DNA from: CSP1-5 sp964558395 | GTDB lineage: Bacteria; Methylomirabilota; Methylomirabilia; Methylomirabilales; CSP1-5 | Length of the DNA: 64,000 nt | Direction of reading: 5' to 3' | Assembly (NCBI GenBank): GCA_964558395.1 | Contig: CAZLDS010000011.1 | Span: 1-64,000, forward strand | Part shown: positions 1-8,800 of the stretch, piece after piece | How positions within the stretch are numbered: the stretch's first letter is position 1 | How the letters are laid out: each line of letters begins with the position of its first letter | Notes under the pieces: model-generated | The model's input: the letters and a program-made list of their open reading frames with translations, nothing else | Databases searched by the model: none | What the model was told of the DNA's origin: nothing | Made by a program: the position numbers and the translations under genes

Positions 1-111
1 CACTTTCCCTGGGGTTACCCCCGGTGGGCGTTACCCACCACCCTGCCCTGTGGAGTCCGGACTTTCCTCCCCGATCGAAGATCGGAGCGACCACCCAGCC
101 CACTCCGGCTA
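1..111 (-). ncRNA. rnpB: RNase P RNA, 5' part (cut by window edge)
   Basis: The minus strand carries the conserved 5' P4-side core of bacterial class A RNase P RNA: GAGGAAAGTCCGGACTCC followed by ACAGGGCAGGGTG and a GGTAACGCC element. This is the catalytic RNA that trims the 5' leader of pre-tRNAs. The 5' end is set by a promoter just upstream whose predicted start falls near base 111. The 3' two thirds, including the distal P4 strand, lie outside the window. Confidence 0.93.
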
Positions 112-117
112 TCTAAA

Positions 118-146
118 AATATAGCCCGCGTAGGCCCGTATGGCAA
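118..146 (-). promoter_or_regulatory. sigma-70 promoter of rnpB
   Basis: TTGCCA and TATATT are separated by exactly 17 bases on the minus strand, each 5/6 to consensus. The predicted start lies about 7 bases downstream, where the RNase P RNA begins. The -35 lies inside a short sequence that recurs upstream of the phosphofructokinase gene. Confidence 0.75.
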
Positions 147-156
147 GGAAAGAATC
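134..156. repeat. 23-bp repeated box, copy 1 (rnpB promoter side)
   Basis: This 23-base stretch recurs at 1687-1709 with 21 of 23 identical positions. Read on the minus strand it holds the -35 of the rnpB promoter, so it may be a shared promoter-region element rather than a mobile repeat. Confidence 0.6.
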
Positions 157-190
157 CCTGAAACGGCGGCAACCCCCGCGAGGCACCGCA

Positions 191-1396
191 TCAGGGCTCG
201 ATGTCACTGGTCATGATAAAGAGGGGCTGACGGAAGAGCGTCTCGTACCTGGGCCGGAGGCGTTCGGCGTTGTAGAACTTGGCGACATCGACGGCTTTCT
301 TGCCCCCCGTAACTGCCTCAATCGGGACTTCGTCGTAGCACCCCTTGCGGAGGCTGACGAGGCGCCCTGACGTGCCCGACAGCACCAGGTCCAGGGCAAG
401 GTTGCCGAAGGCCATCGGCACGATCGAATCGAGCGCATCGGGATCGCCACTCCGGACCAGGTAGCCGAGCCGCTGGTTTACGACGTTGATTTGACGCCCG
501 CGGTTGAACTTGGGGGAGAGCTCCTTGAGGCGAGCCGCCACCGTATCGCCGATCCCACCAAGCTTGCGGTGGCCATACTGGTCCCTGGCCTCGCCCTCGA
601 AGGTCATTTGCTCGTGGCCCGTCATCCGTGCCCCCTCGGAGACCAAGACGACCGCATAATGGCTCGGATGGCGATTCCGGTCGTCAACAAGGATCTTGGT
701 CAAAAGTTTAATGTCAAAGGGGTGTTCCGGAATGACACACCGGTCGGCCGCACCGGCCATCGTTGGCACCAGCGCCGTATAGCCGGCGTACCGCCCGAAG
801 ACCTCAATGACGAGGAAGCGTTCGTGTGACCCGGCGGATGTTCGAAGTCTATGGGTCAACTCGATCGTCCGGGTCACACAGGTACTGAACCCGATGCAGT
901 AGTCGGTCCCGGGAACATCATTGTCCATCGTCTTGGGCACCCCGACGATTTTGACACCCTCTTCGTGAAGCCGCTGTGCATAACTGAGGGTATCGTCGCC
1001 ACCGATCGGAATGAGGAAGTCGATACCGAGGAACTCCAGGTTCTTGAGCACGTCGGGGGTGACATCGTTGACGTCCGCTTCGTACTTGGTCTTGAGGTGG
1101 TCCGGAACGAGAACTTTCGGAAGCCGACTCGGCCGGGTCCGCGAGGTGTGGATGAAGGTTCCCCCCGTTCGGCCAGCCCGATTCACCACATCTTGAGTCA
1201 GGACTTGGACGTGGGCGCTATTGTCGGCCGCCGCGTCCGGGACCAGGTCGACCAGCCCGGCCCAGCCGCGCCGGATCCCCAGCACCCGATATCCCTCATG
1301 CAAGGCCCGAATGGTAATGGCGCGAATGGCCGGATTGAGTCCGGGCACGTCACCTCCGCCTGTCAAAATTCCGATCGTGCCTTTGTGTACTGCCAC
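191..1396 (-). CDS. pfp: 6-phosphofructokinase, probably pyrophosphate-dependent
   Basis: Phosphorylates fructose 6-phosphate at the committed step of glycolysis. The N-terminus has the TGGGDVPGLN phosphate-donor loop and the catalytic TMDND motif (Asp158). Two positions known to set the phosphoryl donor are Asp135 (in GGDDT, Gly104 in E. coli PfkA) and Lys155 (in PKTMDND, Gly124 in PfkA). Asp plus Lys is the PPi-type signature, so the enzyme is probably reversible and PPi-using. At 401 aa it is slightly longer than PfkA, as group II/III enzymes are. The start is GTG with GGAGG eight bases upstream. It is transcribed toward rnpB and follows the radical SAM gene on the same strand. Confidence 0.9.
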   Translation of the reverse strand: MAVHKGTIGILTGGGDVPGLNPAIRAITIRALHEGYRVLGIRRGWAGLVDLVPDAAADNSAHVQVLTQDVVNRAGRTGGTFIHTSRTRPSRLPKVLVPDHLKTKYEADVNDVTPDVLKNLEFLGIDFLIPIGGDDTLSYAQRLHEEGVKIVGVPKTMDNDVPGTDYCIGFSTCVTRTIELTHRLRTSAGSHERFLVIEVFGRYAGYTALVPTMAGAADRCVIPEHPFDIKLLTKILVDDRNRHPSHYAVVLVSEGARMTGHEQMTFEGEARDQYGHRKLGGIGDTVAARLKELSPKFNRGRQINVVNQRLGYLVRSGDPDALDSIVPMAFGNLALDLVLSGTSGRLVSLRKGCYDEVPIEAVTGGKKAVDVAKFYNAERLRPRYETLFRQPLFIMTSDIEP

Positions 1397-1686
1397 GCCT
1401 GCAACCTCCGTAACGAGTCGTCACCTGACGTTCATCCCCGCCGCGCGGTCCATCGCGAACCGCACCCCTCTTTGCTGCCGTCAATGCCCGCGATCACCGG
1501 TGATCCATCGGAGACAGGAGGGGGCAACTTCAGTGCCAAGCTACCTCGGGAGCTAGTTCGTCACGCCTCCACTGTGATCGGGGTGCCGGGGTCGAGGTAG
1601 GGGTATCAAGCCAAGAGAGGATTTCCCGAAATCGACGAACCATGGAGTAACCACTGCTCGATTGCAAGACTCGATATGCAGGTAAC
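1397..1686. other. intergenic leader upstream of phosphofructokinase
   Basis: No credible ORF, tRNA or terminator is seen between the radical SAM stop and the phosphofructokinase start. A weak minus-strand promoter is possible inside and beside the repeat at its right end (TCGCCA, 17 bases, TATCGA), which would give a leader of about 270 bases. Nothing else is recognised. Confidence 0.4.
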
Positions 1687-1709
1687 GCCCGCATGGCGAG
1701 GAAAGAATC
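1687..1709. repeat. 23-bp repeated box, copy 2 (phosphofructokinase side)
   Basis: Second copy of the box at 134-156. It overlaps the last codon of the radical SAM gene by two bases and lies upstream of the phosphofructokinase gene. Its -35-like hexamer is TCGCCA, against TTGCCA in copy 1. Confidence 0.6.
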
Positions 1710-3027
1710 ACGCCCAGTCGAAGTTCTGGGCATGTCGGTCGGCCCAACTCATCCGTCTCTGTGAGAAATTCAGAATCCACGAAGCGATATTCGCCTTGGT
1801 GACCGGCAGGGGCAGCCGCCTGAGCATCGACCGCGCGCTGTAAAATTGATCGTACAAGTCCTGGACATTCTTTTCCATCTCTTCCGCGGTGCAGTACGAC
1901 GGCTTGATATCGCAGATGATCCCTGGCGTCCGGCGCATGTGTTTGTCATCGATGAGACGGTCTTCCTGCTTCATGCGATCATACAGCGGCGTCCCGCGGT
2001 GCGGACTCAGTATATAGAAGTAGGCCACCGGAACCTTGTGTTGCTCGAGAAAGGCCAGGGTGGATTGGAAGACGTCCGGCGTCTCCCCGTCCCATCCAAA
2101 GACAAAATTCAGCGAATAGCTGATCCCCCGCTTACGCAGGTTGTCCAAGATCTCGTCGTACTGGTGAACCTTGTTGAAGTTCTTGTTCATGGAGGCCAGC
2201 GTCTCTTGGTTGATGCTTTCCATGCCCATATTCACATGCAGGAGCCCGCTGCGCTTGGCGAGATCCATGAACTTCTCGTCTCGGCAGAGATAGGCCGTCC
2301 AGAGGGTAGACCAGCGGATTTTCAACGGAACCAGCCCTTCCATGAGCTCCATCGAATGTTCCTTTTTCCCCGCGAACATGCTGTCGGCAAAGAAGACATT
2401 CTTAGCCTTGATGTCCTTGATTTCGTCCACAATCTCCTGGGTTGGGCGGTACCGATACCTGTCGCCGATATAGAAGCGCTCGGAGCAGAACTCGCACTTG
2501 AACGGACATCCCCGCGAGGACTGGACCGAATAGGTTCGGTTGAACGCAAACCCCCCGAGTTTCATGAGGTCGTATCGCGGGATGGGCAGATCCTTTAGGT
2601 GATGCTGCTTGGGGGGGGCATAGATCTTTTGCAGTCGTGCGTTCGCCGCGTCCTCCAGCATCATCTGCCAGATCTCTTCCCCTTCCCCGATCCCGACGGC
2701 ATCGCAGTGTTCGATGGCTTCCTCGGAATGGAAGAAGGTGTGCGGGCCACCCATGATCACCGGAACCCCCCGCTCCCGAAACCTGCGCGCGATGTCATAG
2801 GCGCGGAAGGAATTGACCGTCCACGTGGTGATGGCCACCAAATCCACCGGGGCACCGAAATCGATGTCTGTGACTTGCTCATCGATGAGTTCGACATCCC
2901 ACTCCTTCGGGGTGAGCGCGGCGAGATAGGGAAGGGTCAAGCCGACGAGCGTCCTCTTCTTGGTCTTGTACAGGGGACTGTCCGCCCCGTTCGAGTAGTA
3001 GGTCGGCTGGATGATCATCAGCTTCAT
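1708..3027 (-). CDS. B12-binding-domain radical SAM protein of unknown substrate
   Basis: 439 aa, class B layout: an N-terminal cobalamin-binding-like domain (about residues 1-140, with MGGPH and GEGE segments typical of the family) followed by a radical SAM barrel whose cluster motif is CPFKCEFC (Cx3Cx2C, about residue 178). Relatives methylate unreactive carbons or rearrange rings using methylcobalamin and S-adenosylmethionine. The hopanoid genes in the same window make a lipid C-methylase or head-group enzyme conceivable, but nothing here ties it to hopanoids. The ATG is preceded by GGAGGAGGG. A strong promoter lies about 150 bases upstream. Confidence 0.85.
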   Translation of the reverse strand: MKLMIIQPTYYSNGADSPLYKTKKRTLVGLTLPYLAALTPKEWDVELIDEQVTDIDFGAPVDLVAITTWTVNSFRAYDIARRFRERGVPVIMGGPHTFFHSEEAIEHCDAVGIGEGEEIWQMMLEDAANARLQKIYAPPKQHHLKDLPIPRYDLMKLGGFAFNRTYSVQSSRGCPFKCEFCSERFYIGDRYRYRPTQEIVDEIKDIKAKNVFFADSMFAGKKEHSMELMEGLVPLKIRWSTLWTAYLCRDEKFMDLAKRSGLLHVNMGMESINQETLASMNKNFNKVHQYDEILDNLRKRGISYSLNFVFGWDGETPDVFQSTLAFLEQHKVPVAYFYILSPHRGTPLYDRMKQEDRLIDDKHMRRTPGIICDIKPSYCTAEEMEKNVQDLYDQFYSARSMLRRLPLPVTKANIASWILNFSQRRMSWADRHAQNFDWA

Positions 3028-3179
3028 GAAACCCTCCTCCGGAGGCGCGCCGTCTCACGAGCAGCGAAGCTACTCCGGCTATAGTCTCGCGTCGCGTGGA
3101 CGACGCTGGTGAAGGTCCCGATCACTAAGAAAACGTACGATGGTGATGACTTGCCGAGTCTCTGCCGACAGGCCTGTTG

Positions 3180-3207
3180 ATTATACAATAGGGGATGACC
3201 CGGTCAA
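3180..3207 (-). promoter_or_regulatory. sigma-70 promoter for the radical SAM gene
   Basis: TTGACC, 16 bases, TATAAT on the minus strand (5/6 and 6/6). The predicted start near 3173 gives a leader of about 145 bases. In that leader CCGGAG and CTCCGG could pair close to the ribosome-binding site. Confidence 0.7.
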
Positions 3208-3286
3208 GTCCCCATGGGGAACGGGATCCTCACTCATCCCCGGGTGGCGTGCTCAGCTCTGTATCCCTTATTACATGTTAATGAAA

Positions 3287-3311
3287 TGACATGTCCGTAT
3301 ACCGCATGTCA
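3287..3311. promoter_or_regulatory. inverted repeat, possible operator
   Basis: TGACATG and CATGTCA are perfect 7-base inverted arms with an 11-base spacer. It lies in the 486-base divergent intergenic region between the radical SAM gene and the HMA-like gene, which holds no other recognised element besides the minus-strand promoter. Confidence 0.4.
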
Positions 3312-3513
3312 ACTCGAAAAATTACGAGGTCTCCGACCGTTCCTCCCGGCTCGGGGCCCCGGAGGATAAGTGCCCAGTTTCTTTGGAGTTTCGGTCCGCC
3401 CTCACGTCATGCGTCCGGCCGCCGCAACCACAAGAGAGGCACAAGGTCGTGGAGGTAGACTTCGAAGAAGGTCTTCATTAAAGTAACGGGGTGCGCACGA
3501 AGGGGGGATCCGG

Positions 3514-3786
3514 ATGAAGTGGGTCGTCGTGGCAGCCATTGTGGCGTTTTTTTTTCTGCTCGGCCTCCGTCTCCTGCGACCCCTCACCGTGGGGCGAGCG
3601 ACCATTCACATGGCCCACATGAAAACCAAGCAGGAGGCCACTGAGGTCCTCAGGATTTTGCAGGGATTCCGAGGCGTGCTCGAGGTTAGCATCGATCTGG
3701 AACAACACTTCGCCCGGGTCACCTACCGGAAACGAAAGGTCACGATTGAGGACATCATGAGAGCCCTGCACGCGGGGGGATTCTAA
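3514..3786 (+). CDS. small membrane-anchored HMA-like domain protein
   Basis: 90 aa. Residues 3-22 form one hydrophobic segment, followed by about 65 residues with the beta-alpha-beta-beta-alpha-beta feel of a heavy-metal-associated (HMA) domain, including a GVLEVSIDLEQHFARV stretch and a closing IMRALHAGGF helix. The metal-binding Cx2C loop of true HMA domains is absent (HMKTKQE is found there), so copper binding is doubtful. It precedes the tRNA-thiolation genes on the same strand, 98 bases before the TtuB-like start. Function unknown. Confidence 0.65.
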   Translation: MKWVVVAAIVAFFFLLGLRLLRPLTVGRATIHMAHMKTKQEATEVLRILQGFRGVLEVSIDLEQHFARVTYRKRKVTIEDIMRALHAGGF

Positions 3787-3884
3787 TGAGGGTCCGGTGG
3801 CGCCTGGGTACGCTTGAGGCCAAGTTGAAAGACACGCGGATTATTGATACAGTAGCGGCATTCACCACAGAGAAGGATGTTTGC

Positions 3885-4094
3885 ATGAAGGTCATCATCC
3901 GCCGCCCTCGCCGCGAGGTGGAGATTCCCGGGAGCCGTCGAGTCCGAGACCTACTCCGCGAGCTTGAGATCAATCCGGAAACGGTCCTGGTCGTCCGAGG
4001 ACAGGACCTTCTCACGCCAGACGAGCTCGTCAAGGACGACGAGACTGTCGAGGTGGTCTCGGCCATCTCTGGAGGATCCAACGATGAAGTGTAA
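3885..4094 (+). CDS. ttuB: TtuB-like ubiquitin-fold sulfur carrier
   Basis: 69 aa beta-grasp protein of the ThiS/MoaD/TtuB type. The core NPETVLVVRGQDLL and the end VVSAISGG resemble Thermus TtuB, whose C-terminal Gly carries the thiocarboxylate used to thiolate tRNA U54. The reading frame continues five residues past the di-glycine (SNDEV), so either a protease trims it or the last residues are a by-product of the overlap with the next gene. The start is ATG with GAAGGA seven bases upstream. An upstream ATG at 3786 in the same frame, overlapping the previous stop, would add 33 unrelated residues and is less likely. Confidence 0.8.
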   Translation: MKVIIRRPRREVEIPGSRRVRDLLRELEINPETVLVVRGQDLLTPDELVKDDETVEVVSAISGGSNDEV

Positions 4095-5004
4095 AACCTG
4101 TGCGGCCAAGGCGGTGATCGACGTCAGGCGGCATAATGCGGCCTTCTGTAAGGGATGTTTCTGTACCCACATAGAGCGGCAGGTCCAGAAGACGATCGAC
4201 GCCGAGAAAATGCTTTCCAAGGCCAATCGAGTCCTCGTGGCCGTCTCCGGGGGAAAGGACAGTCTGACCTTGTGGGAGGTCTTGCACCGCCTGGGGTACT
4301 CCACGACCGGTTATCATATCATGCTTGGGATCGGCGATTATTCCCCACTCGCACGGGAGAAAGTCGAGGCCTACGCCAAAGGGCAGGGACTGCCCCTCAT
4401 CATCACGGATCTCAAGGAGGAGTACGAGTTCACGATTCCAGAACTCGCGCTCTATACACCCCGCGTTCCCTGCTCGGCCTGCGGTCTGAGCAAGCGCTAT
4501 CTGATGAACCGGACGGCCCTCGAGGAGGGCTGCACGGTCCTGGCGACCGGGCACAATCTGGACGATGCCGCCTCCACCCTGCTCGGAAACCTCCTTCAGT
4601 GGCAGACGGAGCAGCTTGGCCGAATGCAGCCAGCCATGGAAGCCACCCATCCGAGGTTGATAAAGACGGTCAAGCCTCTGACCCGCCTCACCGAGCGGGA
4701 GACCTTGGCTTACACTATGCTGCGGGGGATCGACTACCACGAAGACGAGTGCCCGAACGCAGTCGGCGCGACATCCCTGCTTTACAAGGATATCCTGAAC
4801 CAGTTGGAGCACGCCTCGCCGGGGGCAAAGCAGAGTTTTTACTCCGGTTTTCTGAAAAAGGGTCGCGCGGCCTTCGCCGCCCAGAGCGACGGGATTAATC
4901 TCAAGGAGTGTGAAGTCTGCGGCCAGGCCACGACGACTGAGACGTGTGCCTTTTGCCGAATGATGGAGCAGGCCCGTCGGAGAGCGGCCTCGCGGAATCT
5001 CTGA
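4084..5004 (+). CDS. ttuA: TtuA-like tRNA 2-thiouridine synthetase
   Basis: 306 aa. Adenylates U54 of tRNA and replaces its oxygen with sulfur delivered by TtuB. Visible parts in order: an N-terminal zinc finger (CKTC near residue 3, CKGC near 22), the PP-loop ATP site SGGKDS, the PCSACG cysteine pair plus a later Cys in DECPNA as candidate [4Fe-4S] ligands, and a C-terminal zinc finger (CEVC, CAFC). This two-finger layout is TtuA/NcsA rather than TtcA. The start ATG overlaps the TtuB-like gene by 11 bases, and its ribosome-binding site GGAGGA (4071-4076) is formed by the two Gly codons of TtuB. Confidence 0.88.
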   Translation: MKCKTCAAKAVIDVRRHNAAFCKGCFCTHIERQVQKTIDAEKMLSKANRVLVAVSGGKDSLTLWEVLHRLGYSTTGYHIMLGIGDYSPLAREKVEAYAKGQGLPLIITDLKEEYEFTIPELALYTPRVPCSACGLSKRYLMNRTALEEGCTVLATGHNLDDAASTLLGNLLQWQTEQLGRMQPAMEATHPRLIKTVKPLTRLTERETLAYTMLRGIDYHEDECPNAVGATSLLYKDILNQLEHASPGAKQSFYSGFLKKGRAAFAAQSDGINLKECEVCGQATTTETCAFCRMMEQARRRAASRNL

Positions 5005-5063
5005 AGTCCATAACCTCACCCCTCGATTGGGCGTGGTAGAGTTGGTGCCGATCGGAGGTTGTC

Positions 5064-5843
5064 ATGCGCAGTGGGCCCTTTGAGGCAGGTGAGCACGTCC
5101 TCTTGATCGACCCAAAGGGACGCAGGTACCTCCTTAGGCTTCGCCCCCACGATAAATTTTCCTCCCACCTGGGAACAATCCCTCATAGCGAGATTATCGG
5201 CCGGGAAGAGGGATCCGCTTTGCGCGCCTCGGGGGGGGCGGCGTTTGCCGCCTTCCGTCCTACCTTTGCCGAGTATACCCTCAAGATGAAGCGAGGGGCT
5301 CAGGTCCTCTACCCGAAAGATATTTCAACCGTCCTGATCTGGGGCGACATCTTTCCGGGCGCGACTGTCGTCGAGGGAGGCGGGGGCTCGGGCGCGCTCA
5401 CCATCGCCCTCCTCCAGGCAGTGGGGGAGAAGGGACAGGTTATCACGTACGAGATCCGCGAAGACTTTCTGGAGCAGGCCAGGGCCAATATCGAGTCTTT
5501 TCTGGGGAAGGTGCCCCATTGGGTGCCGAAGCTGAAGGACATCTACGAAGGGATCGAGGAAGCTTCGGTCGATCGGATAGTGCTCGATCTCCCGGAGGGC
5601 TGGCGGGCGATCAAGCATGCCGCCCGGGCACTCAGACCTGGAGGACTTCTCGTCGCCTTCTTCCCGACCGTCCCCCAACTGCAGACCATGGCCGCCGCCA
5701 TCGATGACGAGCCGCTTCTGACGCGTCAACAGGTCTTCGAAACGGTCCACCGCCCTTGGCGCGTCCAAGGATTGAGCGTCCGACCAGAGCTGCGCATGGT
5801 CGCCCATAGCGGCTTTTTCATGGTGGCCCGCCGGCTGAGCTAA
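5064..5843 (+). CDS. trmI: tRNA (adenine-N1)-methyltransferase TrmI
   Basis: 259 aa, the usual length. Methylates N1 of A58 in the T loop using S-adenosylmethionine. An N-terminal beta-barrel-like domain precedes a Rossmann fold with motif I VVEGGGGSGALT (about residue 107) and the active-site region DRIVLDLPEGW. It directly follows the TtuA-like gene on the same strand. Residues 54 and 58 stack and pair in the folded tRNA, so the three genes act on one spot of the molecule. GGAGG lies six bases before the ATG. It converges with glnE, 25 bases away. Confidence 0.92.
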   Translation: MRSGPFEAGEHVLLIDPKGRRYLLRLRPHDKFSSHLGTIPHSEIIGREEGSALRASGGAAFAAFRPTFAEYTLKMKRGAQVLYPKDISTVLIWGDIFPGATVVEGGGGSGALTIALLQAVGEKGQVITYEIREDFLEQARANIESFLGKVPHWVPKLKDIYEGIEEASVDRIVLDLPEGWRAIKHAARALRPGGLLVAFFPTVPQLQTMAAAIDDEPLLTRQQVFETVHRPWRVQGLSVRPELRMVAHSGFFMVARRLS

Positions 5844-5868
5844 CGTCCTCCACTCCACCTCTCGGCCC

Positions 5869-8800
5869 CTACCCCTCCGCCCGCCGAAAGGTCTCTTCGT
5901 ACACCGCGTGGACGCGTGAGGTGTGGGCAGCGAAATCCTGGAGAAACCGCTCGTGGGCAGGACGATCCCCCTCCCGTGCATATCCCAACCGCCGCGCCAG
6001 CTTCTCCAGCTTAGCGGGAGCTTTCGGAACATTATTCACCGAGAGATCAGCCAGTATCCTGAGTCGGTTCTCCACCATGCGGAGGAACCGATACGAGTCA
6101 CGCAAGGCGTGATGCCCCTCGTCAGAAAGGATCCCCCCGCGGTGAAGAGCATCCAGAGCACGAAGCGTATTCGCTTCGCGAAGCGCTGCTCGCATTTTGC
6201 CGTGATGCAACTGGAGATACTGCACGGTAAACTCCACCTCGACGATGCCGCCCGAACCGAGTTTCAGGTGAAGGTCCGTGCCCCGTTTGACGCGCTCGTC
6301 CTCCATCCGGTGGCGCATGGCATCAATGCGCTGGGCGAGATCCTCGGGAAGCGGCTGTTCGTAGACGAATTCTTGCACCAACTCAGAGACTCTCTGCCCT
6401 AATGTCTCATCCCCCGCCACCACCCTCGCCTTGACGTAGGCCTGCCGCTCCCATACCTCGGCCCACCGCTCGAAATGATCACGGAAAGCGGCTGCCGACT
6501 GCGCGAGTGGCCCTTTGGTTCCCCCGGGCCGGAGCCGGCTGTCTACCCGGTAGACCGAGCCTTCTCTGGTGATCACCGTGAGATTTTTGATGACCCGATC
6601 TGCCAACTTACTGAAGAACTCGACGGGGCTCGCCGGCTGCACGGCCATCCTTCCCATCTCGTCCTCGGTGACAAAGGCAATGTCGAGGTCCGAGCTGTAA
6701 TTCAACTCAGCCCCTCCCAGCTTCCCGAGGCCCAGAACGGCAAACCCCCTTGGCTCCATCACGCCGTAACGCGGCCCCAGCTCTTCCCACGCCAACTCGA
6801 GCGCACCCGTGAGGCACACCTCTGCCAGCTGCGTGAGTGCTGCTTGGGTGTCGGTCAGATCCGTCTCGCCGAGGACATCCCAGATCCCGATACGGAGCTC
6901 CTCGACCTTTTTGAACCGGCGCAGCACGTCCAGCTTCCCACTTCCCATCGGCGCCGCCTGCAAGCCCGCCCGAAGCTCTTGGATCATCTCCGCACGGGAC
7001 CTGCGGCGGCTCAAGCCCGCTGGGCCCAGAAGCAAATCGACGAGTTCCGGATGTTGGATAAGGGTGCGTGCAAGGAAGTCACTCATCCCAAACAGCCTGA
7101 AGAGGAAGCTCAATGTCTCGGGCTGTTCAGCCAGGATGGAGAGAAAAACCCCCTGGGCTCCCACGGTCGCGACCTGCCGTTCGAAGTGATTCAAGGCCAT
7201 GTCGGGATCGGGGGTTTCCCGTAGGGCCTTCATCAGATGGGGTGCGGCGTGTGCCAACGCCCATCGTCCCGCGTTGCTGTAATGAGCAAAGGGGGGTCCG
7301 TCCCGCAGGAGTTGGAAATTTCGATAGGCCCGTTCGAGATCTTCAAAGCCGATCTCCCGCAGACGATCCCGTATTTCGCTCGCGGAAATCGCCCCTTCAA
7401 AAAAGAGCGTAATCTCATCCTGCTCCACGCTGGGTGCCGGCACCTCCGCCGGAGTGAAGAAGGCATCGTAGACGCGCCGGACCGCGTCGGTGTGTGCTCG
7501 GTAATCCTTGAGAAACTGTTCCACCGGGTCGGGTGAGACCTGGGGGCGATACCCCGAGCGCCGGGCCAGGTGAAAGAGCTGCCGCTCCCCCTCGGGGAGG
7601 GTGTGAGTCTGGAGATTGTGGAGGATCTGCAGGCGGTGCTCTACGGTCCGGAGGAAAACATAGGCCCTCACCAAGGCCTCGCAATCTGCATCCGAGAGAT
7701 AGCGCCGCGCCGCCAGCCGGTGCAGGGTCCTCAGGGTATTGGCTCCTCGAATCCAAGGGTCCCGCCCCGCATGGAGCAACTGGAACGCCTGAACGGTGAA
7801 TTCGATCTCTCGGATCCCCCCATACCCTCGCTTCACATCCCGGTGGAGCTTCCGCTCATGCTTCAGGCTCCGGTCAATCCGTTCCTTCATGGCCCGGACT
7901 TCCTGGATGGCCGTTTGGTCCATGTACTTCCGATAGACAAAAGGGGTGATCATCTCGAGAAATTTCCGTCCGAGGGCCTCGTCGCCCGCCACCGGACGGG
8001 CTTTGATCAGCGCTTGGCGTTCCCACGTCTGCCCCCACGATTCGTAATAGATCTCGTAACTGCGCAACGAGAGGCAGAGATTCCCCTGGCTTCCCCCGGG
8101 GCGAAGACGGGTATCCACGCGAAAAACGGATCCATCGCGTGTGACAGTCCCAATGGCTTTCACGATCGTCTCGGCAAGCTTGGCGAAGTATTGATGGTTC
8201 GAGATCCTTGCATCTCGACTTCTGCTCGGACTCGGCACCCCCGTCGTCTCTCCTTCCGCCTCATAGACGAAAAGAATATCGATGTCCGAGCTATAGTTGA
8301 GTTCTTCTCCCCCCAGTTTCCCCATCCCAATCACGCAGAAGTGACACTCCCGCGCTTCACCTGTCGCCCCAACAACCTGAGGCGTCCCGAACCGCTGTGT
8401 GAGGTCGGCATGCGAAACCTCATAGGCCTTTTGTAGGGTCACATCTGCGAGTTGGGAGAGTTCTTGCGTGATTCCCGCGAGATCTTGGTTCCCGAGGAGA
8501 TCTTGAAGGCCGATCCGGAGGATCTCCCGCATCTTGAATCGTCGGAGGGCCTCCCACTTTCGTTCCACGCCCGTCGCCCGATCGGTCGTCGCCGCGAGCG
8601 CTCGGGCGAGGTCGACCTTTCGCACCGGCCACCGAAGCACGCCGGGCTCGAGGAGCCACTCGAAGAGCTGTGGATAACGAATCAAGACATCGGAGAGGTA
8701 TTGAGAACTGCCGAATATCGTGAGCAGCAGATCAAGGCTCTTGCGATGGTCCCGCAGCAGGGTGAAGAGGAAACCCGGGTTGATCACCACCCCGGCAAAA

